DNA from: Owenia fusiformis
Taxonomy: Eukaryota > Annelida > Polychaeta > Sabellida > Oweniidae
Length of the DNA stretch: 64,000 nt
Assembly (NCBI GenBank): GCA_903813345.2
Contig: CAIIXF020000004.1
Coordinates: 15,857,513-15,921,512 of the forward strand
Direction of reading: 5' to 3'
Part shown: piece by piece, positions 44,401-51,862 of the stretch
How the letters are laid out: every line of letters begins with the position of its first letter
How positions within the stretch are numbered: the stretch's first letter is position 1
Made by a program: the position numbers and the translations under genes
The notes under the pieces: generated by a model
Told to the model about the DNA's origin: nothing
Seen by the model: only the letters and a program-made list of their open reading frames with translations
The model's database searches: none

Positions 44401-45167
44401 ATGCATTTTTCTGTTATGACAAATCTGAACTATAATGTAACAAGGCAATAACATGCAAAATGTCACAACCTGCCATTTTATACAGACATTGACTACTAAG
44501 ACCAAACATTGAACACCAAACAAATTATTCACATTTTTGTAATTTTCAGAAAGGAGCTAAAAGTAGATTTGTAAGAGAACTGAATATTTAAACAGGTTTT
44601 TAGGATTCTTTTGTAACTATATTTATCCAGGAATAAAATGGTGTTAAAATATTCCAGGAGTAAACTAGTGCTGAAAATATTACCTCATGCATAGAACTGA
44701 TCCTCCCAGAGTAATAGAGGATTCTTTCTGTCACTGTTGTCTTCCCAGAGTCTATATGAGCTGAAATGCCGATGTTGCGGATGTCTTTTACATCTCGGAA
44801 CTCCTAAAAAATTGTGTTTTTTTGCAATGTCAAAATATACAGTTTTGAAATGCAAAACAATTAAAATGAGTGCAACAATGTCTATTTATAAATCAACAAT
44901 GGCCATCACGAAAGTTTTTAATAAAAATAGGAATTACCAAGTTCTTTGTTAGTTATCTTACTTAGAAATCATGATTTCAATGGATATAACAATTGATTTA
45001 GAAACTGATATTTTGGCGATGGTCGCAAAATTTCCAATTCTTGTGATTCTTAAAACAATATTTATTATCATATAGTACATTAAATGAAATTGAGAGAACC
45101 TTGAGTGTGGCCTTTGACTTACATTTAAAGTCTTTCTTGCATATGATGCCTTCAGTACAGGAGGAAT
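20308..45167 (-). CDS. gfm1: Mitochondrial elongation factor G1 (16 exons seen)
   Basis: GTPase that drives translocation of mitochondrial ribosomes. Exons, 5' to 3': 45123-45167, 44684-44803, 44183-44315, 42836-43040, 41118-41235, 40492-40565, 39926-40074, 38644-38726, 38420-38498, 37611-37850, 36859-37053, 36471-36623, 21990-22082, 21505-21649, 20847-21007, 20308-20499. All have AG acceptors and GT donors and the peptides follow human GFM1 in order: G1 AHIDSGKT, G2 RGIT, G3 DTPGH, G4 NKLD, G5 GSALKNK, then domains II-V ending GKGEYTMEY. The joined exons give about 727 residues against 751 in human. The initiator exon, with most of the transit peptide, was not found upstream of 45167. Intron 13 (22083-36470) is 14.4 kb and houses a GPCR gene on the other strand. 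The length of exon 41118-41235 may be off by one base. Confidence 0.93.
20847..21007 (-). CDS. gfm1: gfm1 exon 16 (domain V)
   Basis: Encodes [20 protein letters not shown] and [10 protein letters not shown], matching the domain V start of GFM1 (LEPIMAVEV...NEFQGQV). Donor GAG|GTAAGT, acceptor TTGCAG. Confidence 0.93.
21505..21649 (-). CDS. gfm1: gfm1 exon 15 (domain IV)
   Basis: Encodes [20 protein letters not shown] and [14 protein letters not shown], matching GFLDACEKGPLSG in human GFM1. Donor CAAG|GTATTA, acceptor ATTACAG. Confidence 0.92.
21990..22082 (-). CDS. gfm1: gfm1 exon 14 (domain IV)
   Basis: Encodes [20 protein letters not shown] and [11 protein letters not shown] (human [20 protein letters not shown]). 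First exon after the 14.4 kb intron. Donor AAAAG|GTACTT, acceptor TATTCAAG. Confidence 0.9.
22083..23059. other. gfm1 intron 13, 3' part
   Basis: No coding exon seen. It holds a diverged copy of the dispersed hairpin repeat (about 22130-22258), a TACAA-rich simple repeat (22375-22432) and AT-rich sequence. Confidence 0.7.
23060..23456. mobile_element. MITE with TA duplication (397 bp)
   Basis: The terminal inverted repeats start CTGTAAATTG(C/A)TTTAATTTG and are flanked by TA on both sides. There is no reading frame. TA duplications and this size fit a non-autonomous Tc1/mariner-type element. A half copy with TACTGTAAATTACTTTAA starts near 23608. Confidence 0.72.
23457..24683. other. gfm1 intron 13, spacer with hairpin repeat
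   Basis: No gene. A diverged copy of the dispersed hairpin repeat at about 23925-24095 ends in two tandem copies of the palindromic part (TGTCACCACTTGTGG followed by AGGTGACATAA). The rest is AT-rich. Confidence 0.68.
24684..24921 (-). mobile_element. IS630/Tc1-mariner transposase relic (3' end)
   Basis: On the minus strand the sequence reads [27 protein letters not shown] and GHLVEL. This matches the C-terminal end of DDE_3-type transposases (...DLNPSDFFLWGYLKD...GHHLEH). The usual WGY is replaced and the frame is degraded near the end. At 24684 CAGGGTGACACAAAAAG follows TA; this is the kind of terminal repeat seen in this family. Only the last ~75 residues remain, and the 5' part, including the first catalytic residues, is gone. 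Confidence 0.72.
24922..26889. other. gfm1 intron 13, AT-rich spacer
   Basis: No gene supported. GACAAG/AATGAC-rich sequence at 25205-25262 vaguely resembles the Asp/Lys tail-coding repeats of the GPCR. The left part of the dispersed hairpin repeat occurs at about 25998-26030. Confidence 0.6.
26890..27063. mobile_element. Short MITE, CAGGGGCGGATCT ends
   Basis: Begins CAGGGGCGGATCT and ends AGATCCGCCAGTG, imperfect inverted repeats around G-rich and C-rich tracts. CAGGGGCGGATC ends are common in hAT-like short elements of marine invertebrates. I cannot fix a clean 8-bp duplication. Confidence 0.6.
27064..27934. other. gfm1 intron 13 spacer
   Basis: No gene. It includes a short imperfect direct repeat, ACCATTTTACAGTA-like, near 27320 and 27438. 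Otherwise featureless. Confidence 0.55.
27935..28731. mobile_element. PIF/Harbinger-like MITE (797 bp, TTA duplication)
   Basis: Terminal repeats: CCCTACTATCACACC on the left and GGTGTGATAGGGGGG on the right, extended inward by AAACTA/TAGTTT and flanked by TTA on both sides. Three-base TWA duplications are typical of PIF/Harbinger. A second, direct copy of the left end (CTATCACACCAAAC) lies at 28325. The interior is packed with GAACG/CGTAC words and has no protein frame. Confidence 0.75.
28742..29245 (-). mobile_element. TACGATATTGTA-end repeat element, short copy
   Basis: Same family as 54718-55740 in the opposite orientation. One end is ACAATATTGTACCTAAAACA, the other CTTGTTAGGTACGATAAA with a GCCGCCCGCC tract just inside. 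Internal units share AGGACGGAAAATC, ATGGTTTGGCTGGAAACC and CCCAGAATGCCCAAA. About two internal units here against five in the other copy. No protein frame. Confidence 0.68.
29411..29853. other. Inverted pair of related short reading frames
   Basis: Two arms of a diverged inverted repeat face each other. The minus arm (29411-29599) reads [16 protein letters not shown] and FCSN..., the plus arm (29584-29853) reads [16 protein letters not shown] and FCSN..., followed in both by D.LFHS. Substitutions are often conservative (F/Y, S/T, E/Q). I do not recognise the protein. Coding-like sequence continues rightward to about 30115 ([29 protein letters not shown]) but not as one intact frame. Probably the fossil of a mobile-element gene duplicated head to head. 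Confidence 0.45.
30233..30372. mobile_element. Pogo-like MITE fragment
   Basis: AT-rich repeat with GGAACAC / GTGTTCCACTTAGACAGG and TTTAACTGTA at the right end. Same family as the elements at 55961, 61049 and 61831. Confidence 0.55.
30373..31045. other. Upstream region of the nested GPCR
   Basis: About 670 AT-rich bases upstream of the GPCR start codon. No promoter motif I would defend; the 5' untranslated region and promoter should be here or to the left. Confidence 0.5.
31046..32782 (+). CDS. Class A GPCR nested in gfm1 intron 13
   Basis: Two exons, 31046-31511 and 31779-32782, joined ACAG|GTCAG ... AATACAG|GA, give a 489-residue receptor. TM1 has [10 protein letters not shown] (N1.50 at residue 40), TM2 NQSVIDL (D69), TM3 carries ERY (125-127) in place of DRY, Cys99 and Cys174 can form the usual disulfide, TM5 has FIIPICL, TM6 CWVWNS and TM7 NPFIY. 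An N-glycosylation site NIT lies at residue 4. TM6 lacks the usual CWxP proline. The ~190-residue cytoplasmic tail is unusually long and rich in Ser/His-Asp-Lys words (SDKK, HSDR, HNDK). The look is of an invertebrate peptide-type receptor; the ligand is unknown. It lies antisense within gfm1, so transcription could collide with gfm1. The copy at 12045-13055 lacks exon 1. Confidence 0.87.
32783..33660. repeat. GPCR 3' flank, functional segment
   Basis: Closely similar to 13056-14470. AT-rich and noncoding; the receptor's 3' untranslated region and poly(A) site should lie here, but I cannot point to a single signal. Confidence 0.65.
33661..34647. mobile_element. Foldback element with CAACCCC-repeat arms (987 bp)
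   Basis: Flanked by the 8-bp direct repeat GAATCAAT (33653-33660 and 34648-34655). The paralogous site at about 14458 (GAATTAAT once) is empty, so this is a real insertion. The left arm (33670-33808) is made of words such as CAACTCAACCCCAAGT; the right arm (34482-34640) is its reverse complement (GGGGTTGAGTTGACTTGG). Near the ends, GGTCATCTCAACCCC pairs with GGGGTTGAGATGACC. The ~670-bp core has no reading frame and contains a smaller C-rich repeat. An 8-bp duplication fits a hAT-type transposase; arms of tandem repeats are the mark of foldback elements. Confidence 0.85.
34648..34849. repeat. Paralogous flank, functional segment
   Basis: Matches 14460-14665 and the first bases of the window. 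Noncoding. Confidence 0.7.
34850..35055. mobile_element. 206-bp MITE in functional segment
   Basis: Perfect 15-bp inverted repeats CACTCTACTATACCT / AGGTATAGTAGAGTG, flanked by TAAG on both sides. Both paralogous segments lack it, so it inserted after the duplication. No coding capacity. Confidence 0.8.
35056..35716. repeat. Paralogous flank, functional segment (gfm1 intron)
   Basis: Matches about 120-608 and 14690-15205. It shows the empty site of the LTR element near 35550. Poly-C tract at 35168-35177. Noncoding. Confidence 0.75.
35717..36063. repeat. 32-bp G-rich minisatellite (11 copies)
   Basis: Eleven tandem copies of a 31-32 bp unit with core TTACGGGTGCCACATGTATT and runs of five G on the plus strand. 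All three plus frames stay open because the unit lacks stops and its length shifts the frame each turn, giving the repeated peptides [16 protein letters not shown] and GCHMYCGG. I take these as non-protein. The paralogous segments have 2 and 4 copies. Confidence 0.93.
36064..36470. other. gfm1 intron 13, 5' part
   Basis: Noncoding. It matches the segment A and B spacers, but the 20-bp minisatellite is deleted at about 36200 (AGAGGAAAGGAAAGGAAAAA). Confidence 0.65.
36471..36623 (-). CDS. gfm1: gfm1 exon 13 (domain IV start)
   Basis: Encodes [20 protein letters not shown] and [20 protein letters not shown] (human HKKQSGGAGQYGKV). Donor GAG|GTAAAA, acceptor AATTTTAG. Duplicated at 9993-10145 and 16611-16763. 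Confidence 0.93.
36859..37053 (-). CDS. gfm1: gfm1 exon 12 (domain III)
   Basis: Encodes [31 protein letters not shown] and [13 protein letters not shown], the domain III signature. Donor CAG|GTATTT, acceptor TTCCAG. Damaged copies lie at 10457-10596 and 17992-18191. Confidence 0.94.
37095..37235. repeat. Dispersed hairpin repeat, functional segment
   Basis: Paralogue of 10635-10775: GACAAGGCATTCACATACAA at the start and AAAAAAGTTGGAAACTATAA inside, ending GACGTAATAAATTG. It lies in the gfm1 intron between exons 11 and 12. Confidence 0.75.
37611..37850 (-). CDS. gfm1: gfm1 exon 11 (domain II)
   Basis: Encodes [40 protein letters not shown] and SGEQISM, matching human [20 protein letters not shown]. 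Donor ATG|GTGGGT, acceptor TTTTTCAG. The copy at 11295-11534 is almost identical. Confidence 0.94.
38206..38400. repeat. Dispersed hairpin repeat, diverged copy
   Basis: AATGTCACAACC ... TTTGTTACAAATGCCAAAC ... two AAAGTTGGA/ATGGCTGTAAC-like units, each followed by TGTCACCA. An independent insertion in a gfm1 intron. Confidence 0.55.
38420..38498 (-). CDS. gfm1: gfm1 exon 10 (domain II start)
   Basis: Encodes [20 protein letters not shown] and LAFKLE (human SRDNSHPFVGLAFKLE). Donor GAG|GTAAAT, acceptor TTTTTAG. Confidence 0.92.
38644..38726 (-). CDS. gfm1: gfm1 exon 9
   Basis: Encodes [20 protein letters not shown] and NFALDESG (human [20 protein letters not shown]). Donor CAGG|GTATGT, acceptor TTTTCAG. 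Confidence 0.93.
38844..39321. mobile_element. GC-rich MITE with perfect 27-bp ends (478 bp)
   Basis: Ends TGGCCTAGTCACATAGCC and GGCTATGTGACTAGGCCA are perfect inverted repeats that continue as CGGCCGAT. TTA flanks both sides (38841-38843, 39322-39324), as in PIF/Harbinger insertions. It is strikingly GC-rich inside an AT-rich gfm1 intron. The interior is built of variants of CCGAGCTC, TCGGCCG and CACCGAG in both orientations. Open frames across it come from the lack of AT and are not genes. Confidence 0.83.
39322..39925. other. gfm1 intron 8
   Basis: AT-rich intron with a small triplet of AATGTGTGAAAAGAATGC-like repeats at about 39551-39605. Nothing else seen. Confidence 0.6.
39926..40074 (-). 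CDS. gfm1: gfm1 exon 8 (G5 motif)
   Basis: Encodes [40 protein letters not shown], including the G5 motif GSAL. Donor AAG|GTTTGT, acceptor TTTCACAG. Confidence 0.94.
40492..40565 (-). CDS. gfm1: gfm1 exon 7
   Basis: Encodes [20 protein letters not shown] and AELIG (human EIPAELRAAATDHRQELIE). Donor ATAG|GTAAGG, acceptor ATTGTAG. Confidence 0.9.
41118..41235 (-). CDS. gfm1: gfm1 exon 6
   Basis: Encodes [34 protein letters not shown] (human SKLNHNAAFMQIPMGLE, GIVDLI). Donor GG|GTTAGT, acceptor TTGCAG. Its length does not close the reading phase exactly in my count; one end may be one base off. Confidence 0.88.
41550..42640. mobile_element. Repeat element with 135-bp tandem core and GGAC tail
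   Basis: Four tandem units of about 135 bp (TAGTATTCACATACCAAATA, CAAAATCGCTCCACTAC, AAAATGGC) at about 41763-42235. Single-copy sequence with ATGGCCGCC words follows, then a GACA/GGAC/GTAC simple repeat (42520-42600) and TCCGAACTTCGTTCGATGGG at the end. The other end has CGTAGCGAATCCAATCGAAC. Open frames through it recur with the unit and are not convincing genes. The class is unknown to me. Confidence 0.6.
42836..43040 (-). CDS. gfm1: gfm1 exon 5 (G3 end, G4)
   Basis: Encodes [40 protein letters not shown] and [13 protein letters not shown]; the G4 motif is NKLD. Donor AAG|GTAACT, acceptor ATTCCAG. Confidence 0.95.
43225..44010. repeat. ~72-bp tandem repeat, 11 copies, in gfm1 intron
   Basis: Eleven copies spaced 68-77 bases, each with TTTAAGGTAAGATAAAAGAG, GTCTCAGGATTG and CTGAACATACAGTACATA. 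Copies differ mainly by presence of TTAAC and by T/C in the first part. It lies between gfm1 exons 4 and 5. Confidence 0.93.
44183..44315 (-). CDS. gfm1: gfm1 exon 4 (G2, G3 start)
   Basis: Encodes [40 protein letters not shown] and IDTPG; contains switch I RGITIQSA and the start of DTPGH. Donor CCAG|GTATAC, acceptor TACATAG. Confidence 0.95.
44684..44803 (-). CDS. gfm1: gfm1 exon 3 (P-loop)
   Basis: Encodes [20 protein letters not shown] and [21 protein letters not shown]-loop AHIDSGKT. Donor GAG|GTAATA, acceptor TTTTTTAG. Confidence 0.95.
45123..45167 (-). CDS. gfm1: gfm1 exon 2 (probable)
   Basis: A 45-base open exon with a good acceptor (TTTTACAG) and donor (AAT|GTAAGT), encoding [15 protein letters not shown] in phase with exon 3. 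It fits the end of a mitochondrial transit region, but the N-terminus is poorly conserved, so support is splice sites and phase only. Confidence 0.65.
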
Positions 45168-46074
45168 CTGTAAAACAAATTCAAGAAGATGAAATGAATA
45201 GCTTATGATATTCAAAAATATTTAAACGTGGCAATGCCAGCTGGGCATAAAAATCAAATTTTACATGTTATTATTGGCAGGTACCTGGGTGTGTATGGTT
45301 GCTATTTTCAAAATAATTTATAATCGCCCATTGCTGACTTGTTTATCTGAGAAATATACTACATATCCAGAAGGTAAGTCTCTCACAGGTCCACATGTTT
45401 TCCGGTTGGCTTATATATGTATAACCATTCAGAAAGTACATTTGTGTGGTTGTTAACATCAATGTGTTTATTTCAGAAGCCATATATGGTCACTAAGTTT
45501 CTTCAGGGAAAGTCTGGGAAATCTACTTTAATAATTTATGAATCAAAGTTTCTCAATCAAATTGGACTCAGATTTACCTTAACCTGAAATAGATGTGGTC
45601 TTTTAAAATGGTGCAGTTTCCAGCATAGTTAAAAGCCAATTAGAGAATGAATAATTTGCTCCTGAGCACTTTCCAATATAAAATCTAACCACAATAAACA
45701 AATTTGGTGGAGATTACCCCTACTTCATTTTAGTGAAATGTGAGCTCAAACTCCTGACAAATGCATCATGCATACCCTGGTATGAAGCTGTGGAGACACT
45801 AATTTTGGAAAATATGATTTACGGGATATACTTTTCTGCAGTTAGGGAAAGTTTGGGACATTAAATGTTAGAATTAAAGAAAATATGCCAAATATCGACT
45901 TATCAATTATTCTTGGCGAGAACCGTATATTTTCTTCGTCCCACAACAAACAAATATCGAGGCTCGATATTTTGTTGATATTGTGACGTGTCACACCTTT
46001 CTATTTGTGACGAGAATTCCTGCTGAGATAATTGCTTTTTAAATGGAGATATACATGTGTGATGACCTTTGATA
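45168..46074. other. Upstream part of gfm1
   Basis: No exon I can defend. A hairpin-like stretch CAAATATCGAGG / CTCGATATTTTG lies at 45950-45975. The gfm1 initiator exon and promoter should be here or further right. Confidence 0.5.
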
Positions 46075-46265
46075 GCAGTCTCAGCTGTAGTGGCTAGCCC
46101 TTCCGGCTCGCGGGTAGAGCATCTGAGTGGACAGCGGAAGGTCCTGGGTTTGATTCTCACACTTGGCATTGAATTTAGCACACTCTCTTTCGAGTGTAGT
46201 ATCTGGCGAGGTACACTACAACTTCCCAACGGATGTGCACAAGGGTCATTACACATGTAAGACGA
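46075..46265 (+). mobile_element. tRNA-derived SINE
   Basis: GGCTCGCGGGTAGAGC resembles an RNA polymerase III A box and GGGTTTGATTC, about 40 bases on, a B box, as in a tRNA head. It is followed by a body containing GGCATTGAATTTAG and ATTACACATGTAAGAC. A second, shortened copy lies at 51750-51862. It is not a working tRNA gene: the acceptor stem does not close. Confidence 0.72.
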
Positions 46266-46686
46266 GAAGAGTCCTCGCTGTGTGAAACATTACATAAGTT
46301 TATGTAAGTGTTGTTTTGAAACTACAAAGTAACAATTTTTAATGTAGTAATTTTGAATATGGTCCTAGTTTATGGGGTCAATCCAATTGCCAAAATTTTT
46401 GAACTTGATGATCTGATGATCATGATTGATGAATTCTAGAATCTTTTTTTACCTTTAGGCTCCATTTCTCAGCAAATAGGAATTTTGTTGCCAAAGTCTT
46501 GGCAAAATATAACCGCACCATCGTCTACTCTATATGTACATTATTTCACGCAGTTTTATATAAAGAATATTATCAATTTCAAAGGAATTATGAAAACATG
46601 TGAGATTTTTGTAATTTTTTTGAAACGTCTCACTGTTGGCCGCAAATGACCTTGAGAAAAATCAATCACAAAAACCAAGGAGGATT
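46266..46686. other. Spacer left of the satellite array
   Basis: AT-rich, noncoding. Nothing recognised. Confidence 0.55.
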
Positions 46687-49600
46687 GGCAAAACTGCCCT
46701 AATTCACGTCACCATACTAGTCAATGGGCAAAAGGGCAAACGCCTGACTTTTTATCTCGAGTTATGGATTTATGTGGCCTCACTGGCCTATCTGAGGTTC
46801 TAAAGCTATGTCTAAGCTACATCTTGACACTAAACTCAATAGGGGCCAATCATCTACTTTTTGAAATAATTGGTCAATTGTGACACTACCCCCTCTCTCT
46901 GCAGACACAAATTGAAATTCACAAAAATGAAGGCAAAATTAATACGCCACTTGACTCGAAATTTTCCTTCAGATAACCCAAATAAACGCATTTTTAGAAG
47001 AAATGGCATGTTGCCATTGCAAAAAGATTACAACTGTGCCTACATACTAGCTTACTGACTCGTCATGATCACAATTGTGTTGGGACTACATTTATTTTTG
47101 AATACTACTTTTTTCTATTCAGCGGAAGTGACGTATTAGGGCATTTTGGCCTAATAGCCACATGGTTGGATGATTTCTGGCTTTAAATTGCGTTTTTCCA
47201 ATTCACTAGAGTTTTTCAAGTAGTTTTGTGCAGTTAAAGAATATTCTGACAGCAATTATGAAAAATATGGCTACTTCATTACCCCCGGGGTCATTTTTCC
47301 AAGAACCCAATGGTTTTCCTTTAAATTTGACTAGTTTTTCATTTACATCATGAAATCCACTGCCTGATGGTGACATTTTTCAGTATCGTGTCAAGAAATT
47401 GAGTATTTTATTGCATATTGCGATTTTTAGCCAAAATCACTGAACCGTGAACCAGAAAATTTGACAAATTTGGCCCACTTTTTAGCAAAATCTTACTAAA
47501 ATCATCACTTTTTCATACTTTATTCCATTCAACAACCTCCTGGTTTGAAAAATGATGACAAATTTGATCAGTTTTGACTCTGGCCTAGAGAATTGGGACT
47601 TTTGAGATATTTTTTAGCTCGAATGTAGTCATTCAGAGTGAACAAATACATCAAAAATTGACACTTAACTCACCAATTTCTGACTGCACCCCCGATATGT
47701 ACCTTCTTTCTATACTGGAAACCATAAGATGGAAAATTCAATCTTTATGATGAATAGCAACTCGTTGGCTTCCCCATTTACGACAACAAATGACATTTAG
47801 GGGTCACTAAGGACAAAATTGTAGCCAAATATCGTCAAAATCAGTGGTTTTTGGGGTAAAAAGCGAAAACTGCTGATTCCGCAAAAACATTAAATTTGTT
47901 CATGAAAATTCCCCTTTTTGCCTCCGTCCAAAATATGTTTCACACTAATAAACTTCAATTCTGGGCGATTCTGAGTAGTTTTAAAAAATTTTGGTCACTT
48001 TTACATGTGACTAATAGGCAAAACTGCCCTAATTCACGTCACCATACTAGTCAATGGGCAAAAGGGCAAACGCCTGACTTTTTATCTCGAGTTATGGATT
48101 TATGTGGCCTCACTGGCCTATCTGAGGTTCTAAAGCTATGTCTAAGCTACATCTTGACACTAAACTCAATAGGGGCCAATCATCTACTTTTTGAAATAAT
48201 TGGTCAATTGTGACACTACCCCCTCTCTCTGCAGACACAAATTGAAATTCACAAAAATGAAGGCAAAATTAATACGCCACTTGACTCGAAATTTTCCTTC
48301 AGATAACCCAAATAAACGCATTTTTAGAAGAAATGGCATGTTGCCATTGCAAAAAGATTACAACTGTGCCTACATACTAGCTTACTGACTCGTCATGATC
48401 ACAATTGTGTTGGGACTACATTTATTTTTGAATACTACTTTTTTCTATTCAGCGGAAGTGACGTATTAGGGCATTTTGGCCTAATAGCCACATGGTTGGA
48501 TGATTTCTGGCTTTAAATTGCGTTTTTCCAATTCACTAGAGTTTTTCAAGTAGTTTTGTGCAGTTAAAGAATATTCTGACAGCAATTATGAAAAATATGG
48601 CTACTTCATTACCCCCGGGGTCATTTTTCCAAGAACCCAATGGTTTTCCTTTAAATTTGACTAGTTTTTCATTTACATCATGAAATCCACTGCCTGATGG
48701 TGACATTTTTCAGTATCGTGTCAAGAAATTGAGTATTTTATTGCATATTGCGATTTTTAGCCAAAATCACTGAACCGTGAACCAGAAAATTTGACAAATT
48801 TGGCCCACTTTTTAGCAAAATCTTACTAAAATCATCACTTTTTCATACTTTATTCCATTCAACAACCTCCTGGTTTGAAAAATGATGACAAATTTGATCA
48901 GTTTTGACTCTGGCCTAGAGAATTGGGACTTTTGAGATATTTTTTAGCTCGAATGTAGTCATTCAGAGTGAACAAATACATCAAAAATTGACACTTAACT
49001 CACCAATTTCTGACTGCACCCCCGATATGTACCTTCTTTCTATACTGGAAACCATAAGATGGAAAATTCAATCTTTATGATGAATAGCAACTCGTTGGCT
49101 TCCCCATTTACGACAACAAATGACATTTAGGGGTCACTAAGGACAAAATTGTAGCCAAATATCGTCAAAATCAGTGGTTTTTGGGGTAAAAAGCGAAAAC
49201 TGCTGATTCCGCAAAAACATTAAATTTGTTCATGAAAATTCCCCTTTTTGCCTCCGTCCAAAATATGTTTCACACTAATAAACTTCAATTCTGGGCGATT
49301 CTGAGTAGTTTTAAAAAATTTTGGTCACTTTTACATGTGACTAATAGGCAAAACTGCCCTAATTCACGTCACCATACTAGTCAATGGGCAAAAGGGCAAA
49401 CGCCTGACTTTTTATCTCGAGTTATGGATTTATGTGGCCTCACTGGCCTATCTGAGGTTCTAAAGCTATGTCTAAGCTACATCTTGACACTAAACTCAAT
49501 AGGGGCCAATCATCTACTTTTTGAAATAATTGGTCAATTGTGACACTACCCCCTCTCTCTGCAGACACAAATTGAAATTCACAAAAATGAAGGCAAAATT

Positions 49601-51141
49601 AATACGCCACTTGACTCGAAATTTTCCTTCAGATAACCCAAATAAACGCATTTTTAGAAGAAATGGCATGTTGCCATTGCAAAAAGATTACAACTGTGCC
49701 TACATACTAGCTTACTGACTCGTCATGATCACAATTGTGTTGGGACTACATTTATTTTTGAATACTACTTTTTTCTATTCAGCGGAAGTGACGTATTAGG
49801 GCATTTTGGCCTAATAGCCACATGGTTGGATGATTTCTGGCTTTAAATTGCGTTTTTCCAATTCACTAGAGTTTTTCAAGTAGTTTTGTGCAGTTAAAGA
49901 ATATTCTGACAGCAATTATGAAAAATATGGCTACTTCATTACCCCCGGGGTCATTTTTCCAAGAACCCAATGGTTTTCCTTTAAATTTGACTAGTTTTTC
50001 ATTTACATCATGAAATCCACTGCCTGATGGTGACATTTTTCAGTATCGTGTCAAGAAATTGAGTATTTTATTGCATATTGCGATTTTTAGCCAAAATCAC
50101 TGAACCGTGAACCAGAAAATTTGACAAATTTGGCCCACTTTTTAGCAAAATCTTACTAAAATCATCACTTTTTCATACTTTATTCCATTCAACAACCTCC
50201 TGGTTTGAAAAATGATGACAAATTTGATCAGTTTTGACTCTGGCCTAGAGAATTGGGACTTTTGAGATATTTTTTAGCTCGAATGTAGTCATTCAGAGTG
50301 AACAAATACATCAAAAATTGACACTTAACTCACCAATTTCTGACTGCACCCCCGATATGTACCTTCTTTCTATACTGGAAACCATAAGATGGAAAATTCA
50401 ATCTTTATGATGAATAGCAACTCGTTGGCTTCCCCATTTACGACAACAAATGACATTTAGGGGTCACTAAGGACAAAATTGTAGCCAAATATCGTCAAAA
50501 TCAGTGGTTTTTGGGGTAAAAAGCGAAAACTGCTGATTCCGCAAAAACATTAAATTTGTTCATGAAAATTCCCCTTTTTGCCTCCGTCCAAAATATGTTT
50601 CACACTAATAAACTTCAATTCTGGGCGATTCTGAGTAGTTTTAAAAAATTTTGGTCACTTTTACATGTGACTAATAGGCAAAACTGCCCTAATTCACGTC
50701 ACCATACTAGTCAATGGGCAAAAGGGCAAACGCCTGACTTTTTATCTCGAGTTATGGATTTATGTGGCCTCACTGGCCTATCTGAGGTTCTAAAGCTATG
50801 TCTAAGCTACATCTTGACACTAAACTCAATAGGGGCCAATCATCTACTTTTTGAAATAATTGGTCAATTGTGACACTACCCCCTCTCTCTGCAGACACAA
50901 ATTGAAATTCACAAAAATGAAGGCAAAATTAATACGCCACTTGACTCGAAATTTTCCTTCAGATAACCCAAATAAACGCATTTTTAGAAGAAATGGCATG
51001 TTGCCATTGCAAAAAGATTACAACTGTGCCTACATACTAGCTTACTGACTCGTCATGATCACAATTGTGTTGGGACTACATTTATTTTTGAATACTACTT
51101 TTTTCTATTCAGCGGAAGTGACGTATTAGGGCATTTTGGCC
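46687..51141. repeat. 1,330-bp tandem array, 3.35 copies, apparently identical
   Basis: GGCAAAACTGCCCTAATTCA recurs at 46687, 48017, 49347 and 50677, exactly 1,330 apart, and I saw no differences between the copies I compared. The last copy breaks off after GGCATTTTGGCC at 51141. Two small frames recur in each unit (62 codons at 46870, 48200, 49530 and 50860; 105 codons at 47896, 49226 and 50556), without known similarity. Either a very recent amplification or an assembly artefact. Confidence 0.95.
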
Positions 51142-51430
51142 ATTGGCTCCCAGGATCGAAACTCGATATTTTCCAACAATGAAAACGTCGAAATGTCGTT
51201 ATTTTCTGAAATTAAAACCGACTATAAATTCAAAATAAACAGTTCAAAAGATTCGAACCAATATCTCGATCATTTCTTGTGAGTTTTGGAATTTTTCGTT
51301 TGGAAATAAGACCAAAATTCACGATTTAAATGTTGAAGTGAACAAAATGGCGGCCGTTTGAATTCGAATTTTGTATTACGACATACCCATATATGGGACA
51401 GAATATCGGTGGTGCACCCTGGGAGCCATT
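51142..51430. mobile_element. Possible MITE with GGCTCCCAGG ends
   Basis: ATTGGCTCCCAGG at the left and CCTGGGAGCCATT at the right are inverted; between them is AT-rich DNA with AAAATGGCGGCCG. It directly abuts the satellite array, so it could be part of one larger element whose left end I do not see. Confidence 0.5.
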
Positions 51431-51749
51431 CCTCCTTGGTTCATTGTCGTAAATTTCACTAATTGGAAATTCAAAACGAGGCCAGGTAAAATGAAATATT
51501 CATCTTATTTTATTTTTTTTGATATTTCAACGTTTGTGTTATTTTTATGTGTAAACTAAAATAAAACATGATATTGAGTCAAGCATGAAAGTGCATATTA
51601 CCAAACAGCAATGGTTTTAGGAAGGGTTATCCATCCCTAACTCAATTTCAGTGAATAATCTGAAAATGAATTTTGTGAAAAAAGTGAAATCAAAGTCCTC
51701 CCATCATTATCCTTGGGATTTGGATAACACAATGTGTACAGAAACATAC
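51431..51749. other. Spacer
   Basis: AT-rich; nothing recognised. Confidence 0.5.
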
Positions 51750-51862
51750 ATGTACAGCTCAGCTGGCTCAGCAGTAGAGGATTAGACTATGGTTCCTCAC
51801 AGGGCATTGAATTTAGTATGCTCCCTGATGACACCTCGTGTCATTACACATGAAGTACCCTC
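51750..51862 (+). mobile_element. tRNA-derived SINE, shortened copy
   Basis: CAGCTGGCTCAGCAGTAGAG is an A-box-like head. The B-box region is missing, and the body motifs GGCATTGAATTTAGTATGCT and GTCATTACACATGAA match the copy at 46075. Confidence 0.6.

Noticed and set aside
46075-46265. Functional tRNA gene
   Set aside because: A- and B-box-like motifs are present but no closed acceptor stem; the body and a second degraded copy show a SINE.
46870-51048. Recurring 62- and 105-codon frames as a tandem gene family
   Set aside because: Identical units keep any frame. No known similarity or start context sets them apart.
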